From Synechococcus sp. CC9605 (GTDB lineage Bacteria > Cyanobacteriota > Cyanobacteriia > PCC-6307 > Cyanobiaceae): 64,000 nt of DNA. Shown one piece after another: positions 18,751-26,882 of the stretch. The notes below the pieces were generated by a model, which was not told the DNA's origin, made no database searches, and saw only the letters and a list, made by a program, of their open reading frames with translations. A program made the translations under genes and the position numbers. The stretch spans positions 1,798,001 to 1,862,000 of the forward strand of contig NC_007516.1 in the NCBI RefSeq assembly GCF_000012625.1. The letters run 5' to 3'. How positions within the stretch are numbered: the stretch's first letter is position 1; every line of letters starts with the position of its first letter.

Positions 18751-19353
18751 ATGGCTGGGTTTACGACTGCTTTTGCGACCGTAGCCCTGGCAGGCATCGG
18801 AGATAAATCATTTTTAACCGCTCTTGCTTTAGCAGCACGCCACAAAGCTCGTTGGGTTTTTATTGGAAGCGTGTCTGCACTCACAGTCGGAGCGGGCCTT
18901 TGGATCGGGATGGGTGCATGGCTAAATACATTAGTTTCAACAGAAACAGTCAAATTTGTATCCGGTATTACATTTTTAGCATTTGGAGCATTAGCTCTGA
19001 GTCAGGTCTATCAATGCCATTCAAATCCTGAGATTGACGCAAAATTAACATCGGATAAATTAATGTGTGATGTGAGAGACCAAGGGGCCGAAATTGTCAT
19101 TCGCAACTCATTTACAACAACCTTCTTGGCCGAATTCGGGGATCGCACTCAGCTAGCCCTATTAGCGCTAGCGGCAGGTCCGAACATTTCTGCCTCAAGC
19201 ATTTTTACTGGAGCAGTTGCAGCCAATTTCTTGCTCGTTATTGCAGCTGTTTCGTCAGGAAAACTCTTGAGGAACCATCTAAGCTACAAAAAATTATCTT
19301 TTTGCAGCGGTATTCTTTTTCTAGCGCTCGGCGTCAGAATTCTTGCAACGTAA
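18751..19353 (+). CDS. UPF0016/GDT1-family cation transporter with altered first motif
   Basis: A 200-residue, six-helix membrane protein made of two halves, as in the GDT1/TMEM165/Mnx family, whose members exchange Mn2+ or Ca2+. Each half normally has E-x-G-D-(K/R)-(S/T). The second half is complete (EFGDRT, Glu128), but the first reads GIGDKS (residues 15-20), with glycine in place of the glutamate. The central loop has a Cys-containing segment (YQCHS...LMCDV). Transport by the family is known; the effect of the substitution is not. It lies at the edge of the AT-rich island and converges with the pseudo-ATPase gene. Confidence 0.85.
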   Translation: MAGFTTAFATVALAGIGDKSFLTALALAARHKARWVFIGSVSALTVGAGLWIGMGAWLNTLVSTETVKFVSGITFLAFGALALSQVYQCHSNPEIDAKLTSDKLMCDVRDQGAEIVIRNSFTTTFLAEFGDRTQLALLALAAGPNISASSIFTGAVAANFLLVIAAVSSGKLLRNHLSYKKLSFCSGILFLALGVRILAT

Positions 19354-19372
19354 ATAGAAGGCTTTAATTACC

Positions 19373-21481
19373 CTAAATAGACTTGAATCGAGAGCAATTT
19401 GGAGACAATGACCTCAGCGTATTCAATTCGGCGATGACACTAGGAGCATTAAACAAAATAATTAATTGTAGAGGGTTCAAAGCGGATACAAAAGAGGCGA
19501 GAGTAAGAATGATCGAAGAACCAACAATTAGATTTGTATTCACCTGCTGTGATCGCTCATAATTACGGCCTAGAGCGATTAAACGCGGCAACCAATTAAG
19601 ATCGCCTGCAAGGATAACATCACAAACTGTTTTTGAAATAAAACCATCGGGATCCTCTTCAAAGCCGATGGCTACTTCTGCAGCAGCCATGGCTAAAATG
19701 TCATCAATGACGTTCCCAAGGTAAGCCACCTTTTCGCCTGCCCGACGACGCTTGGAGACGGACAAAAGGCGATCCTGTGGTTCTCGCAGGCGAGCAGCGT
19801 GAGTTCCAACAACTTGAACGGACACACCGAGAAAAGCCAAATCATCTACCATTTGACCGTAATCAGGATCTGGAATCCAACGAATCAGAAGCGAGCCCAA
19901 TGTCCCAGTTTGACCTTCGAATCGAATTATCACGTCATCCCTATCGTTCGCAAATTGAATTCGAACAGATTTACCATTGCTGAAATCAACATTGTATGCG
20001 CAGCATTCAGGTTGATCAGATGTGATCTCCAAATGGTCAATAGGCCAAGCCTCCACCGACTGAGCTTCCAGAATTCCCCAAAAAACAGTTGTTGGGTCTG
20101 CCCTCAAATAGTCAGCAACGGAATTCAGCATACGAAGCATGTCGCCTGGCTCTGCTGACGTAACAGAGGGAACTACTTCTGAATAGTTGTAATTTCCGAA
20201 ATATTGAAGAGCATCAATACTTATCAAGAGAGTACTCAAATCGGAAAGGGTCTTCAGTGCTCGAATATCGGAAATATGTACACGATTGAGGCGCATATCA
20301 AGTAGAGCGGTTTCAGCCGATGACATTCGGGAACGCTCGGAATCTTTTGCAGGGCTAAAAGCAAGAAGACCAATCGCGCGTTCCGTGAAGCCACTGAACA
20401 AAGACCAAGCCGCTAATCCCAACTGAACAGGAGGAACAAATAATCGATATATAGACGACACAGATTGCTGATATTCGGTGAAAGACTCCTCCTCAAACAA
20501 GGTGTTTTGGATTTTAAATACTGGAATATCAACGAAAGCCATCGTTACTTCTGCGATGGCACTTCCGTACAGGACAGTAGCCCCGAAAGGAAGATGATCC
20601 CCAGGGCAAGCACGCAATGGCAGCTTTGATCCGTCAGCAAGATTATTCAAAACAACTAATTCACCTTCAACGAGCTTCGATGTCAAATAAACGTGGCATT
20701 TGTTGTTGATTTCGTAGCGTTGACCAACCTGAACATCACAAATGGGAACAAGCCTGGTCTCGTTTTGTTCTTGGGTCTGGCATGGCAGAAAAACCGAGTT
20801 TTTGAAACGCTCCAGGAAATCAAAGAACTCGAGACTGGAACCATCGGTGTTCTGAGACAATGACTGAAGAGCAGATGTCGTGCTGCCAAGGAGACCATCA
20901 ACAAGGAGCTCCTGTGCCAGGCCCGATGAGATCAGGGTCGCCGACAAAGCCACTTCCACAGACGAGGATGGCAAAAGTTCGGAAGCAACAGCATTACCGC
21001 TGGACAACCAGCGATCACGCATCTGCGACCAGAACTCGCGCAACAAAGGAAAACAGAACATTGTGGCCGCAAGCCCCAATGCCAAAGGAGGAAAGGCCAC
21101 CAGTGAGTTAATCAGCAAAATCGAGCCACAAGTGGCACCTGTTTTCAAGGCCGATCGGAACGAAGAACTCCTAACAATATCTGTGGTTGACGATTCGGCT
21201 GAGAGCAGACTCTCAAAGCTCGAATCTGCAAAAGGATCGACAAAACATCTCCTGAGCAAGAGCTCGATCTGGTGTTGCTCGTTGGCAGGAAAACGAAGGA
21301 CAAGCGTCCCAGAGATGCCATTGATGCGGTGGCTCAGTAACCAATGAGTACGATGAAGCACACCAGCGCAATGGCGACGTAACCCGGGTGAGTCGGAAAG
21401 ACCGGGGTGAAAAATCCTGAGACGTCCACAAAAATCACTGCGAATCTGCCAAGGGTGATCAACAAGTGTCGAAGTCGTCAT
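19373..21481 (-). CDS. Degenerate P-type ATPase homologue (probable pseudoenzyme), 702 aa
   Basis: This aligns by eye with the active-looking P1B-type ATPase two genes upstream but has lost its catalytic motifs. The N-terminus (about 10-65) carries an HMA-like basic domain with CGRLRIFHP. The actuator TGES position reads ADGS (282-285). The phosphorylation loop DKTGTLT reads DALQYFG (423-429): the Asp remains but Lys-Thr-Gly-Thr is gone. GDGIND reads GNVIDD (589-594). Two hydrophobic pairs remain in the N-terminal half and one at the C-terminus (about 645-690). The frame is intact over 700 codons, so it is maintained and not simply decayed. It is likely a regulatory or structural partner of the pump. 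Confidence 0.75.
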   Translation of the reverse strand: MTTSTLVDHPWQIRSDFCGRLRIFHPGLSDSPGLRRHCAGVLHRTHWLLSHRINGISGTLVLRFPANEQHQIELLLRRCFVDPFADSSFESLLSAESSTTDIVRSSSFRSALKTGATCGSILLINSLVAFPPLALGLAATMFCFPLLREFWSQMRDRWLSSGNAVASELLPSSSVEVALSATLISSGLAQELLVDGLLGSTTSALQSLSQNTDGSSLEFFDFLERFKNSVFLPCQTQEQNETRLVPICDVQVGQRYEINNKCHVYLTSKLVEGELVVLNNLADGSKLPLRACPGDHLPFGATVLYGSAIAEVTMAFVDIPVFKIQNTLFEEESFTEYQQSVSSIYRLFVPPVQLGLAAWSLFSGFTERAIGLLAFSPAKDSERSRMSSAETALLDMRLNRVHISDIRALKTLSDLSTLLISIDALQYFGNYNYSEVVPSVTSAEPGDMLRMLNSVADYLRADPTTVFWGILEAQSVEAWPIDHLEITSDQPECCAYNVDFSNGKSVRIQFANDRDDVIIRFEGQTGTLGSLLIRWIPDPDYGQMVDDLAFLGVSVQVVGTHAARLREPQDRLLSVSKRRRAGEKVAYLGNVIDDILAMAAAEVAIGFEEDPDGFISKTVCDVILAGDLNWLPRLIALGRNYERSQQVNTNLIVGSSIILTLASFVSALNPLQLIILFNAPSVIAELNTLRSLSPNCSRFKSI

Positions 21482-21490
21482 GGGATCGCT

Positions 21491-22015
21491 TCAAGCAACG
21501 AAGGGGCGACGCAAGTCCAGTGCAGTTTCAAATAAAAGAGTGGCGAGCAGCATGATCCACAGACCTGGAAACAGGGGGAGATAGAGGCCAACAAGCCCGA
21601 AAACAAATGCCACAGAAGCCAATAGAAGACATCCCACGGACAATGAAGCCGAGAATGCGTTCACAACGGGATAGAGAAAAGACCGAAGCTCCAACCAAAC
21701 GCGGTTCGGAGAAGGTTTGACCACCTCTACCTTGCTTAGTGGAATCGTAGACAACTGGCAACCTTGATGGTTTAGTTGATCGACGACCGCAGAGTAGACA
21801 AACTGAAATAAATAGTCTTGATTAATAGATAAAGATGATCTGGAACTGATCACAATCAGGCAAGTGGATTGGTTGAGCCGAAGACACCACTGGTTTGAAG
21901 GGAAAACATCCTCTAAATCCCGTTGCAACAAAGCCCAGTTCAGTGGAACAGAGGAATCAACATAAAATCGCCAGCGTGTTGGGGTTTGGTGCTTCAGGAC
22001 CAACCTTGAGGTCAT
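21491..22015 (-). CDS. Small membrane protein: HMA-like domain plus C-terminal hairpin, 174 aa
   Basis: The start ATG 22015 sits two bases after the stop of the P-type ATPase gene, so the two are coupled. Residues 1-75 form a small alpha/beta domain that opens with TRWRFYVDSSV, like the basic first strand (R-x-R-x) of the HMA-like domains in the neighbouring ATPases. After a linker (LSKVEVVKPSPNRVWLELRS) come two hydrophobic helices joined by GLYLPLFPGLW, a Pro-Gly turn. The architecture matches the protein at 25995-26444. The N-terminal domain might belong to the HMA-related group reported in bacteria near P-type ATPases (CoBaHMA); that is recalled, not tested. Confidence 0.6.
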   Translation of the reverse strand: MTSRLVLKHQTPTRWRFYVDSSVPLNWALLQRDLEDVFPSNQWCLRLNQSTCLIVISSRSSLSINQDYLFQFVYSAVVDQLNHQGCQLSTIPLSKVEVVKPSPNRVWLELRSFLYPVVNAFSASLSVGCLLLASVAFVFGLVGLYLPLFPGLWIMLLATLLFETALDLRRPFVA

Positions 22016-22017
22016 GA

Positions 22018-24507
22018 TCAGGCTGCAATCACTGAGAAAGATTTTCGCTTTGAGCAGTATTGCCAAGCATGGCCATCTGGATCGCGCTCAGCAATCCAAT
22101 CGCTGAAATCAGGACGTCGTCTGCGGGCCGAAATCTTCTGATAACTCACACCAACGCGTTTTGCCAGCCCAGAGAGGTCAAGGTCAAGGATTGGCTGAGA
22201 ATCGGGATCCGACTCAGAAGCCACGACATCGACGAGATCTCTACGAGTGGATGGTTTTGCAGACGGCAGTGCCTTCGCCTTGAAGCCCAGGGCTCTGATG
22301 GCATTGCCGGCAGCCACCAAACAAGAACCATTATTTAGGAAAACTGCTGCGATTGGGCTGACAGGGAGGAAGGTTCCAATGAGCAGTGCAGACAGATTCG
22401 GGACGCCAACAATCCCGATGTTTTGCTTTACGAGAGCAAAGGTGTGACGGGCAAGATCCTGAGCCACAATCAGATCGGACACACGATCGTTGGTGAGAAC
22501 AACGTCGGCGGTTTCCCGGGCCAAGTCACTTCCAGAGGCGAAGGACACTGACACATCTGCATAGGCCAGTGCAGCTGAATCGTTTATGCCATCTCCAACG
22601 AAAACAACCTTCTTCCCCTGAGAGGTGAAGTGCTGAACCAATTCAGCCTTCTGATCAGGGAGTGCATCAGAATGAACTTCTTCAGGCTTCAGCCCGATTT
22701 CTGCAGCCACAGCATGTGCCACTGTGCCGATGTCGCCGGTAAGCATGTGGGCTTCGATGCCACGGCGATGAAGCTCCGCGATCAAATCTGGAGTATCAGG
22801 CCTTACACGGTCGAGAGCGTAGTGGATAGCTACCAATACCCCATCAAGAGCCAAGTAGATCGGTGTCGCTACAGCAAGATCGGGGCGCTCCTCAATTGAA
22901 GGGATTTCAACTCCTTCCTCAAGAAGAAGTTTGGAATTTCCAAGCAATGCTTGTTGTCCATTGACACTGGCAACTACACCACGACCAACCCTGTAGTCCC
23001 AAGCGTCACAGGGAATGACATCGATCTCCTCACACTCTGCAGAATCACGAATCGCCTTGGCGATTGGATGATTAAGCCCTTGCTCTAAAGAGGTCGAAAG
23101 TTGCAAGAGTTCTTTTCTACGAGCATCGGAGACGGTCTGGATGGGACGCCCCTCAGTGTCAAAAATGGCGAAGTGAACCACCGAAGGATGCCCTTCCGTG
23201 AGTGTTCCAGTCTTGTCGAAGATCACCACATCGACATCAACCAATTGCTCGAGGGCGCGGCCGCTCCGAATTAAAAGACCCTGGCTACTTGCACGGGCCA
23301 AAGCGGCCATGATTGCAGTTGGCACTGAAACACGAAGTCCGGTACCAAGGTCAAACATCAGTAGCGATGCAGCCTGAGCAATATTGCCCGCGCTTAGGAG
23401 CAACGAGACTCCCGCGAGAGCAAGGGTGGGCAAAACAAAGCGGTTCGCGATGTTGGCAGCAAAATTACCGACGCGTGTGTCAAACACAGGCGCCGATTCG
23501 ATCATTTTTGTGATTTGACCCACCCTTGTGTCATCGCCGACAGCCGTTGTTGTGACAACCAAATTACCTTCAAGAACTATAAAACCAGCAAGAATTTCAT
23601 CCCCAGGTCCCGAGATTCTCGGTACAGACTCACCAGTCAGCTTGACCACATCAAGTGATGCTTCACCAGAATCAATCACACCATCAATAGGAATCTTGTC
23701 GCCAGGGAGGAATGAAACCCGATCTCCAGGAGACAGGTCAAAGCTAGAAACAATCACTTCACCTTTGTCAGTAATCAAACGGACATCCGACTGAAGACTG
23801 GAGACAAGATCAGTGTTGGAGGAATGAGCAATTCGCTGGGTCGCATCACGAACTGCCTCACCGCCCTCAATCATCGTGATCATCATCGCTGGCCCGAGTA
23901 GGAACCCTTCAAGGCTGTGAAGAAGAACAGCCAATGCATCAAGAAAATCTACGTTGATTTTCTTTTCATGTTTGAGCCCAGACCAGGCTCGCCTGAAGCT
24001 GAGATGCGCCGAACCTATGATGAAAACACCTATCGCCAATGGGGGTAGCGAAAGAGGCCCAGCCAGAATGGCTAAACCTAAGGAGCAGACGGGCAAAATG
24101 ATACGAGTCGGTACAAATTTTTCATCATCATCTTCGCCAATTCCTTCAATTGTAGATGAAGACGACTTAATAGCTTCAGGCACAAAGGGTATATCGCTCG
24201 TAAGCTGAGGTAAAGAAAGCAACCACTGAAATGGGTCAGTGGCTGAATCCTCTTTGAAAACAATGACGTAACAACAAGCCCATTTGTTAGAACGTACGTG
24301 AAGGACGCTGGGAAGAGAATGCAGATGACGCTCAAAATTATCAAAGTCTTCAAAATCGGATTCAACACTAAATCTCAATCGCCGCTTTGATGCATGAAGA
24401 ACTCTGTCAACGAACCGGGGCAAACCCATTTTCGGATGACCATTCGAAGCAGAAACTCCTCCTTCGAGTACTTCAAAATCAGAGGGCAATTGGTAGGAAG
24501 TAGCCAT
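22018..24507 (-). CDS. P1B-like P-type ATPase without a CPx motif, 829 aa
   Basis: All P-type catalytic motifs are present: TGES (291-294), DKTGTLT (431-437, phosphorylated Asp431), HP (480-481), MLTGD (588-592), VGDGINDS (637-644). Residues 35-90 form an N-terminal HMA-like domain with ASKRRLRFSV and no CxxC. Membrane helices are near 135-170, 190-215, 355-375 and 380-400, with a final pair around 690-735. The transmembrane metal motif normally written CPC, SPC or CPH reads LGTGLRVSVP (387-396), so the substrate cannot be inferred from the usual classes. The C-terminal tail (777-817) looks like a short helix-turn-helix unit (LAKRVGVSYQKISARRRRP). It is the likely active core of the island. 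Confidence 0.88.
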   Translation of the reverse strand: MATSYQLPSDFEVLEGGVSASNGHPKMGLPRFVDRVLHASKRRLRFSVESDFEDFDNFERHLHSLPSVLHVRSNKWACCYVIVFKEDSATDPFQWLLSLPQLTSDIPFVPEAIKSSSSTIEGIGEDDDEKFVPTRIILPVCSLGLAILAGPLSLPPLAIGVFIIGSAHLSFRRAWSGLKHEKKINVDFLDALAVLLHSLEGFLLGPAMMITMIEGGEAVRDATQRIAHSSNTDLVSSLQSDVRLITDKGEVIVSSFDLSPGDRVSFLPGDKIPIDGVIDSGEASLDVVKLTGESVPRISGPGDEILAGFIVLEGNLVVTTTAVGDDTRVGQITKMIESAPVFDTRVGNFAANIANRFVLPTLALAGVSLLLSAGNIAQAASLLMFDLGTGLRVSVPTAIMAALARASSQGLLIRSGRALEQLVDVDVVIFDKTGTLTEGHPSVVHFAIFDTEGRPIQTVSDARRKELLQLSTSLEQGLNHPIAKAIRDSAECEEIDVIPCDAWDYRVGRGVVASVNGQQALLGNSKLLLEEGVEIPSIEERPDLAVATPIYLALDGVLVAIHYALDRVRPDTPDLIAELHRRGIEAHMLTGDIGTVAHAVAAEIGLKPEEVHSDALPDQKAELVQHFTSQGKKVVFVGDGINDSAALAYADVSVSFASGSDLARETADVVLTNDRVSDLIVAQDLARHTFALVKQNIGIVGVPNLSALLIGTFLPVSPIAAVFLNNGSCLVAAGNAIRALGFKAKALPSAKPSTRRDLVDVVASESDPDSQPILDLDLSGLAKRVGVSYQKISARRRRPDFSDWIAERDPDGHAWQYCSKRKSFSVIAA

Positions 24508-24557
24508 TGGAAGTGAAGTGGAAGATTTGGACTTTTAGAAGCAAATATACCAAGACT

Positions 24558-24899
24558 TTATTCCACAGTAACGTCAGTGATGGTGGGAGATGTTGATTCG
24601 TTTTTTGTGATTGTTGATACGGCAACATCCTCGGTGCTGGAGTTTTCAGATTTCGCCTCTTCGACCAAATCGACAACTGTTTCAGCCACTTCCGCAGCAC
24701 TTTTAGCTACGCCTTTGGCGACTTTTTCTGCTGTACCGACAGCTACAAGACCAATTTTCACACCACTCTTGGCCATTTTCCGACCAGCTTGTCCCATCGA
24801 ATCTCCGAGCTCTTGATTGCCTAACTTTCGAACAACAGGCGCCATTGCCATTAGTGCAGCTCCAGCTCCAAAGGCTGCAAGCGTTTCAAGCTCGAACAT
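24558..24899 (-). CDS. Small glycine-rich one-helix protein, DUF5132-like, 113 aa
   Basis: It begins MFELETLAAFGAGAALMAMA, an amphipathic start plus a membrane helix with Gly/Ala spacing. A repeated G-K helix follows (AGRKMAKSGVKIGLVAVG), then an Ala/Glu coiled region and an acidic Ser/Thr tail. It shares its start and the AGR...K.G.K.G pattern with the protein at 26441-26749, so the two are paralogues. The pattern resembles DUF5132 proteins, which I recall sitting beside HMA-type P-type ATPases. The gene is 50 bp upstream of the pump gene on the same strand. Confidence 0.6.
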   Translation of the reverse strand: MFELETLAAFGAGAALMAMAPVVRKLGNQELGDSMGQAGRKMAKSGVKIGLVAVGTAEKVAKGVAKSAAEVAETVVDLVEEAKSENSSTEDVAVSTITKNESTSPTITDVTVE

Positions 24900-24972
24900 A
24901 AGCTATTAGATTCTCATCAACACTATCATGTCTTTCAAGAAAGGAATTTTTAAAATGCCGATATACTGATAA

Positions 24973-26142
24973 GTGATTCCATCAAAGCTATTGATCATCT
25001 TTGCCAGCGCTGATAGGTATCAAGCACTACAGAAAGTCGTTAGTGCTATTGCAAGCCATCTAAAAAAAGAACGAAAATTGAAAGTTATCGATATGTCTGG
25101 AGAGAGATTAAACCTATTATTAGAAAACAAAAACTCAACTATCTCATACTTCGATCATAGTCAAATAGTCGACGATATTTGGATGATGTTAAACCCACAC
25201 GCTTTGGAATGGTGGAAGCTCTTAGGACTTGAAGACAAAGATTCTTTGGAATTACCTTGCCTACCTGGGATTGAAGACCTAACGCGTATCATCAAACTTG
25301 CACAAGTCATTGATGAGCACAAAGACTTTAATCTTCTAATAGTGATTCTCCCTCACCCTCTGCACGCGATCAAGCTTCTGCAGATGGCCCAAAAAGGACC
25401 CGATTTGGTTGAGCAACTTGTCGACCCCCTATTGAATTGGTGGGATAAGACACGCAAGTCTTTATCAGCCGTAGAAAAAATGTTTCGACTCAATCTACCC
25501 TCCTCAAAGAGATTACGATTAGAAGATGTGTGGAAGAAAAAGTTTGAAACGCTTCAGAGAATTACTTCAGAGAGGAATCAGCACAATTTCATTTGTTTCA
25601 TTGATCAGGAATCGAGAAATCTTGATCAACTGCAGCACCGATTCAGCAACTTTGCACTACATGGCGGATTCCCAACACATCTTGTTATTCAAGATGCAGA
25701 AAAGTTGATCGTGGAGCAAATTGAAAGTGACTGCTCCGACATCCCATTCACACTTATCAAATGGCCTGAAGAGAAACAGCAAGATATCGCAAAAATGCTG
25801 TTGGAAGCGCCCTCTAATCGACGAACCAAATTCACCAACAAAAATGATAGGTCAATCAATATATTTATGCCTGGGGTTCAAAAAAAGTCTTTAAAGATTA
25901 AACAAACTATCGATAATATTTATCTAATTTATCAGGGTAATCACAGAGCAATAGAGATTCCTGAGGCGTGGAAGAAGATGCGATGTGGACGTGCTCAAAT
26001 AAAATTATCCTGGTTAACATTATTTTTTTTGGATGACATCGAGGATGGTCTCCACCCCAACCACCATGCAACAAGGAAAAAAGGGGTCCCCGGAAGGATT
26101 GGCAAAATCCAACCCAATACTGCCAATCCGAGTGATACTTGA
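24973..26142 (+). CDS. ArsA/GET3-like protein without a P-loop (probable pseudo-ATPase)
   Basis: A 389-residue protein with the ArsA layout but no nucleotide site. Where ArsA has GKGGVGKTT after the first strand, residues 6-20 read LLIIFASADRYQALQ. The strand usually ending D-x-A-P-T-G-H/E-T-L-R-L-L reads VILPHPLHAIKLL (124-136). Residues 292-352 match the C-terminal HSP20-like domain of ArsA homologues (INIFMPGVQKKSLKIK, then GNHRAIEIP). The start is GTG 24973, divergent from the DUF5132-like gene. The last 148 bp overlap the gene on the other strand; the part after about residue 352 has no family support. A role as a non-hydrolysing adaptor is inference. Confidence 0.6.
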   Translation: MIPSKLLIIFASADRYQALQKVVSAIASHLKKERKLKVIDMSGERLNLLLENKNSTISYFDHSQIVDDIWMMLNPHALEWWKLLGLEDKDSLELPCLPGIEDLTRIIKLAQVIDEHKDFNLLIVILPHPLHAIKLLQMAQKGPDLVEQLVDPLLNWWDKTRKSLSAVEKMFRLNLPSSKRLRLEDVWKKKFETLQRITSERNQHNFICFIDQESRNLDQLQHRFSNFALHGGFPTHLVIQDAEKLIVEQIESDCSDIPFTLIKWPEEKQQDIAKMLLEAPSNRRTKFTNKNDRSINIFMPGVQKKSLKIKQTIDNIYLIYQGNHRAIEIPEAWKKMRCGRAQIKLSWLTLFFLDDIEDGLHPNHHATRKKGVPGRIGKIQPNTANPSDT

Positions 26143-26444
26143 ATACTAAGGTTTACAGCGTGCAGACGAAAAGATTCGAAACGGGTAGGTGGAAGATCTG
26201 GACCGAGAGGAAAAAATTCCTCAAAGAAGCTGTTCAACTCATCTAAAAGTGCTCCTGAGTCGATTTGTTTGTAGTCTGTTATACGAACAACACACCCTGA
26301 TCGAAAAGATGATGGAAATATTTCAAAGCCTGAATATCGGTACTTAACTGTCGAATACATTAAATTAAATTCTTGACGCGACAGGGTTCTCGGAAATTTG
26401 AATCGAACTCGCCGTTTCGTAGCGTGTTTGATCGAAACCTTCAA
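25995..26444 (-). CDS. Small membrane protein: HMA-like domain plus C-terminal hairpin, 149 aa
   Basis: It opens with a basic strand (ATKRRVRFKFPRTLS, residues 8-22) like the HMA-like domains of the local ATPases. The domain extends to about residue 75. Two hydrophobic helices follow (about 95-113 and 118-130) joined by LPILPGTP, a Pro-Gly turn, and the tail is basic (WWLGWRPSSMSSKK). It has the same design as the protein at 21491-22015. Its 5' end overlaps the upstream DUF5132-like gene by 4 bp and its 3' end overlaps the ArsA-like gene on the other strand. Confidence 0.6.
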   Translation of the reverse strand: MKVSIKHATKRRVRFKFPRTLSRQEFNLMYSTVKYRYSGFEIFPSSFRSGCVVRITDYKQIDSGALLDELNSFFEEFFPLGPDLPPTRFESFRLHAVNLSIQVSLGLAVLGWILPILPGTPFFLVAWWLGWRPSSMSSKKNNVNQDNFI

Positions 26445-26749
26445 GCCTTAGAGGTTCCCGAAGCTTTCGTGGGTTTGGTTTCTGCCAGATCAGCCTTGGC
26501 TTCTGCAAGGATATCTCCGAAGCTTTCACCAACTTCGCTCAAACCAGACTTAACACCGGTAAAAAGACCAGAGGCTTTGGATACAACCACGATTCCAACT
26601 TTTAAGCCTTGCTTAGTGATACTTCGCCCTGCCCCTGAAATTGCTTTGGTTAGTCTGCTCTCACGACCCGAAACAGATGCAGCAATGGGTGTAATGGCTA
26701 CCAAACTAGCCCCCAATGCAAACGCAACCAGGTATTCTAGCTCGAACAT
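26441..26749 (-). CDS. Small glycine-rich one-helix protein, DUF5132-like, 102 aa
   Basis: A paralogue of the protein at 24558-24899: MFELEYLVAFALGASLVAIT at the start, then SGAGRSITKQGLKVGIVVVS, then an Ala/Glu helix and a Lys/Thr/Ser tail. A single membrane helix is predicted at residues 6-24. It is coupled by a 4-bp overlap (ATGA) to the HMA-like hairpin protein downstream. The pair of genes thus repeats, in another order, the unit found beside the pump. Confidence 0.6.
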   Translation of the reverse strand: MFELEYLVAFALGASLVAITPIAASVSGRESRLTKAISGAGRSITKQGLKVGIVVVSKASGLFTGVKSGLSEVGESFGDILAEAKADLAETKPTKASGTSKA

Positions 26750-26882
26750 GTTTTTCGAGAGTCACTACTACCAAATACTAGACAAAAATCAGTTTGGTGT
26801 GAAGTCAGGCATCAACATTACTGGTCTTTGACGAGGATTTCAACACACGATCAGGAAGAGTACTGATTCGGGGCAAAGCCGT

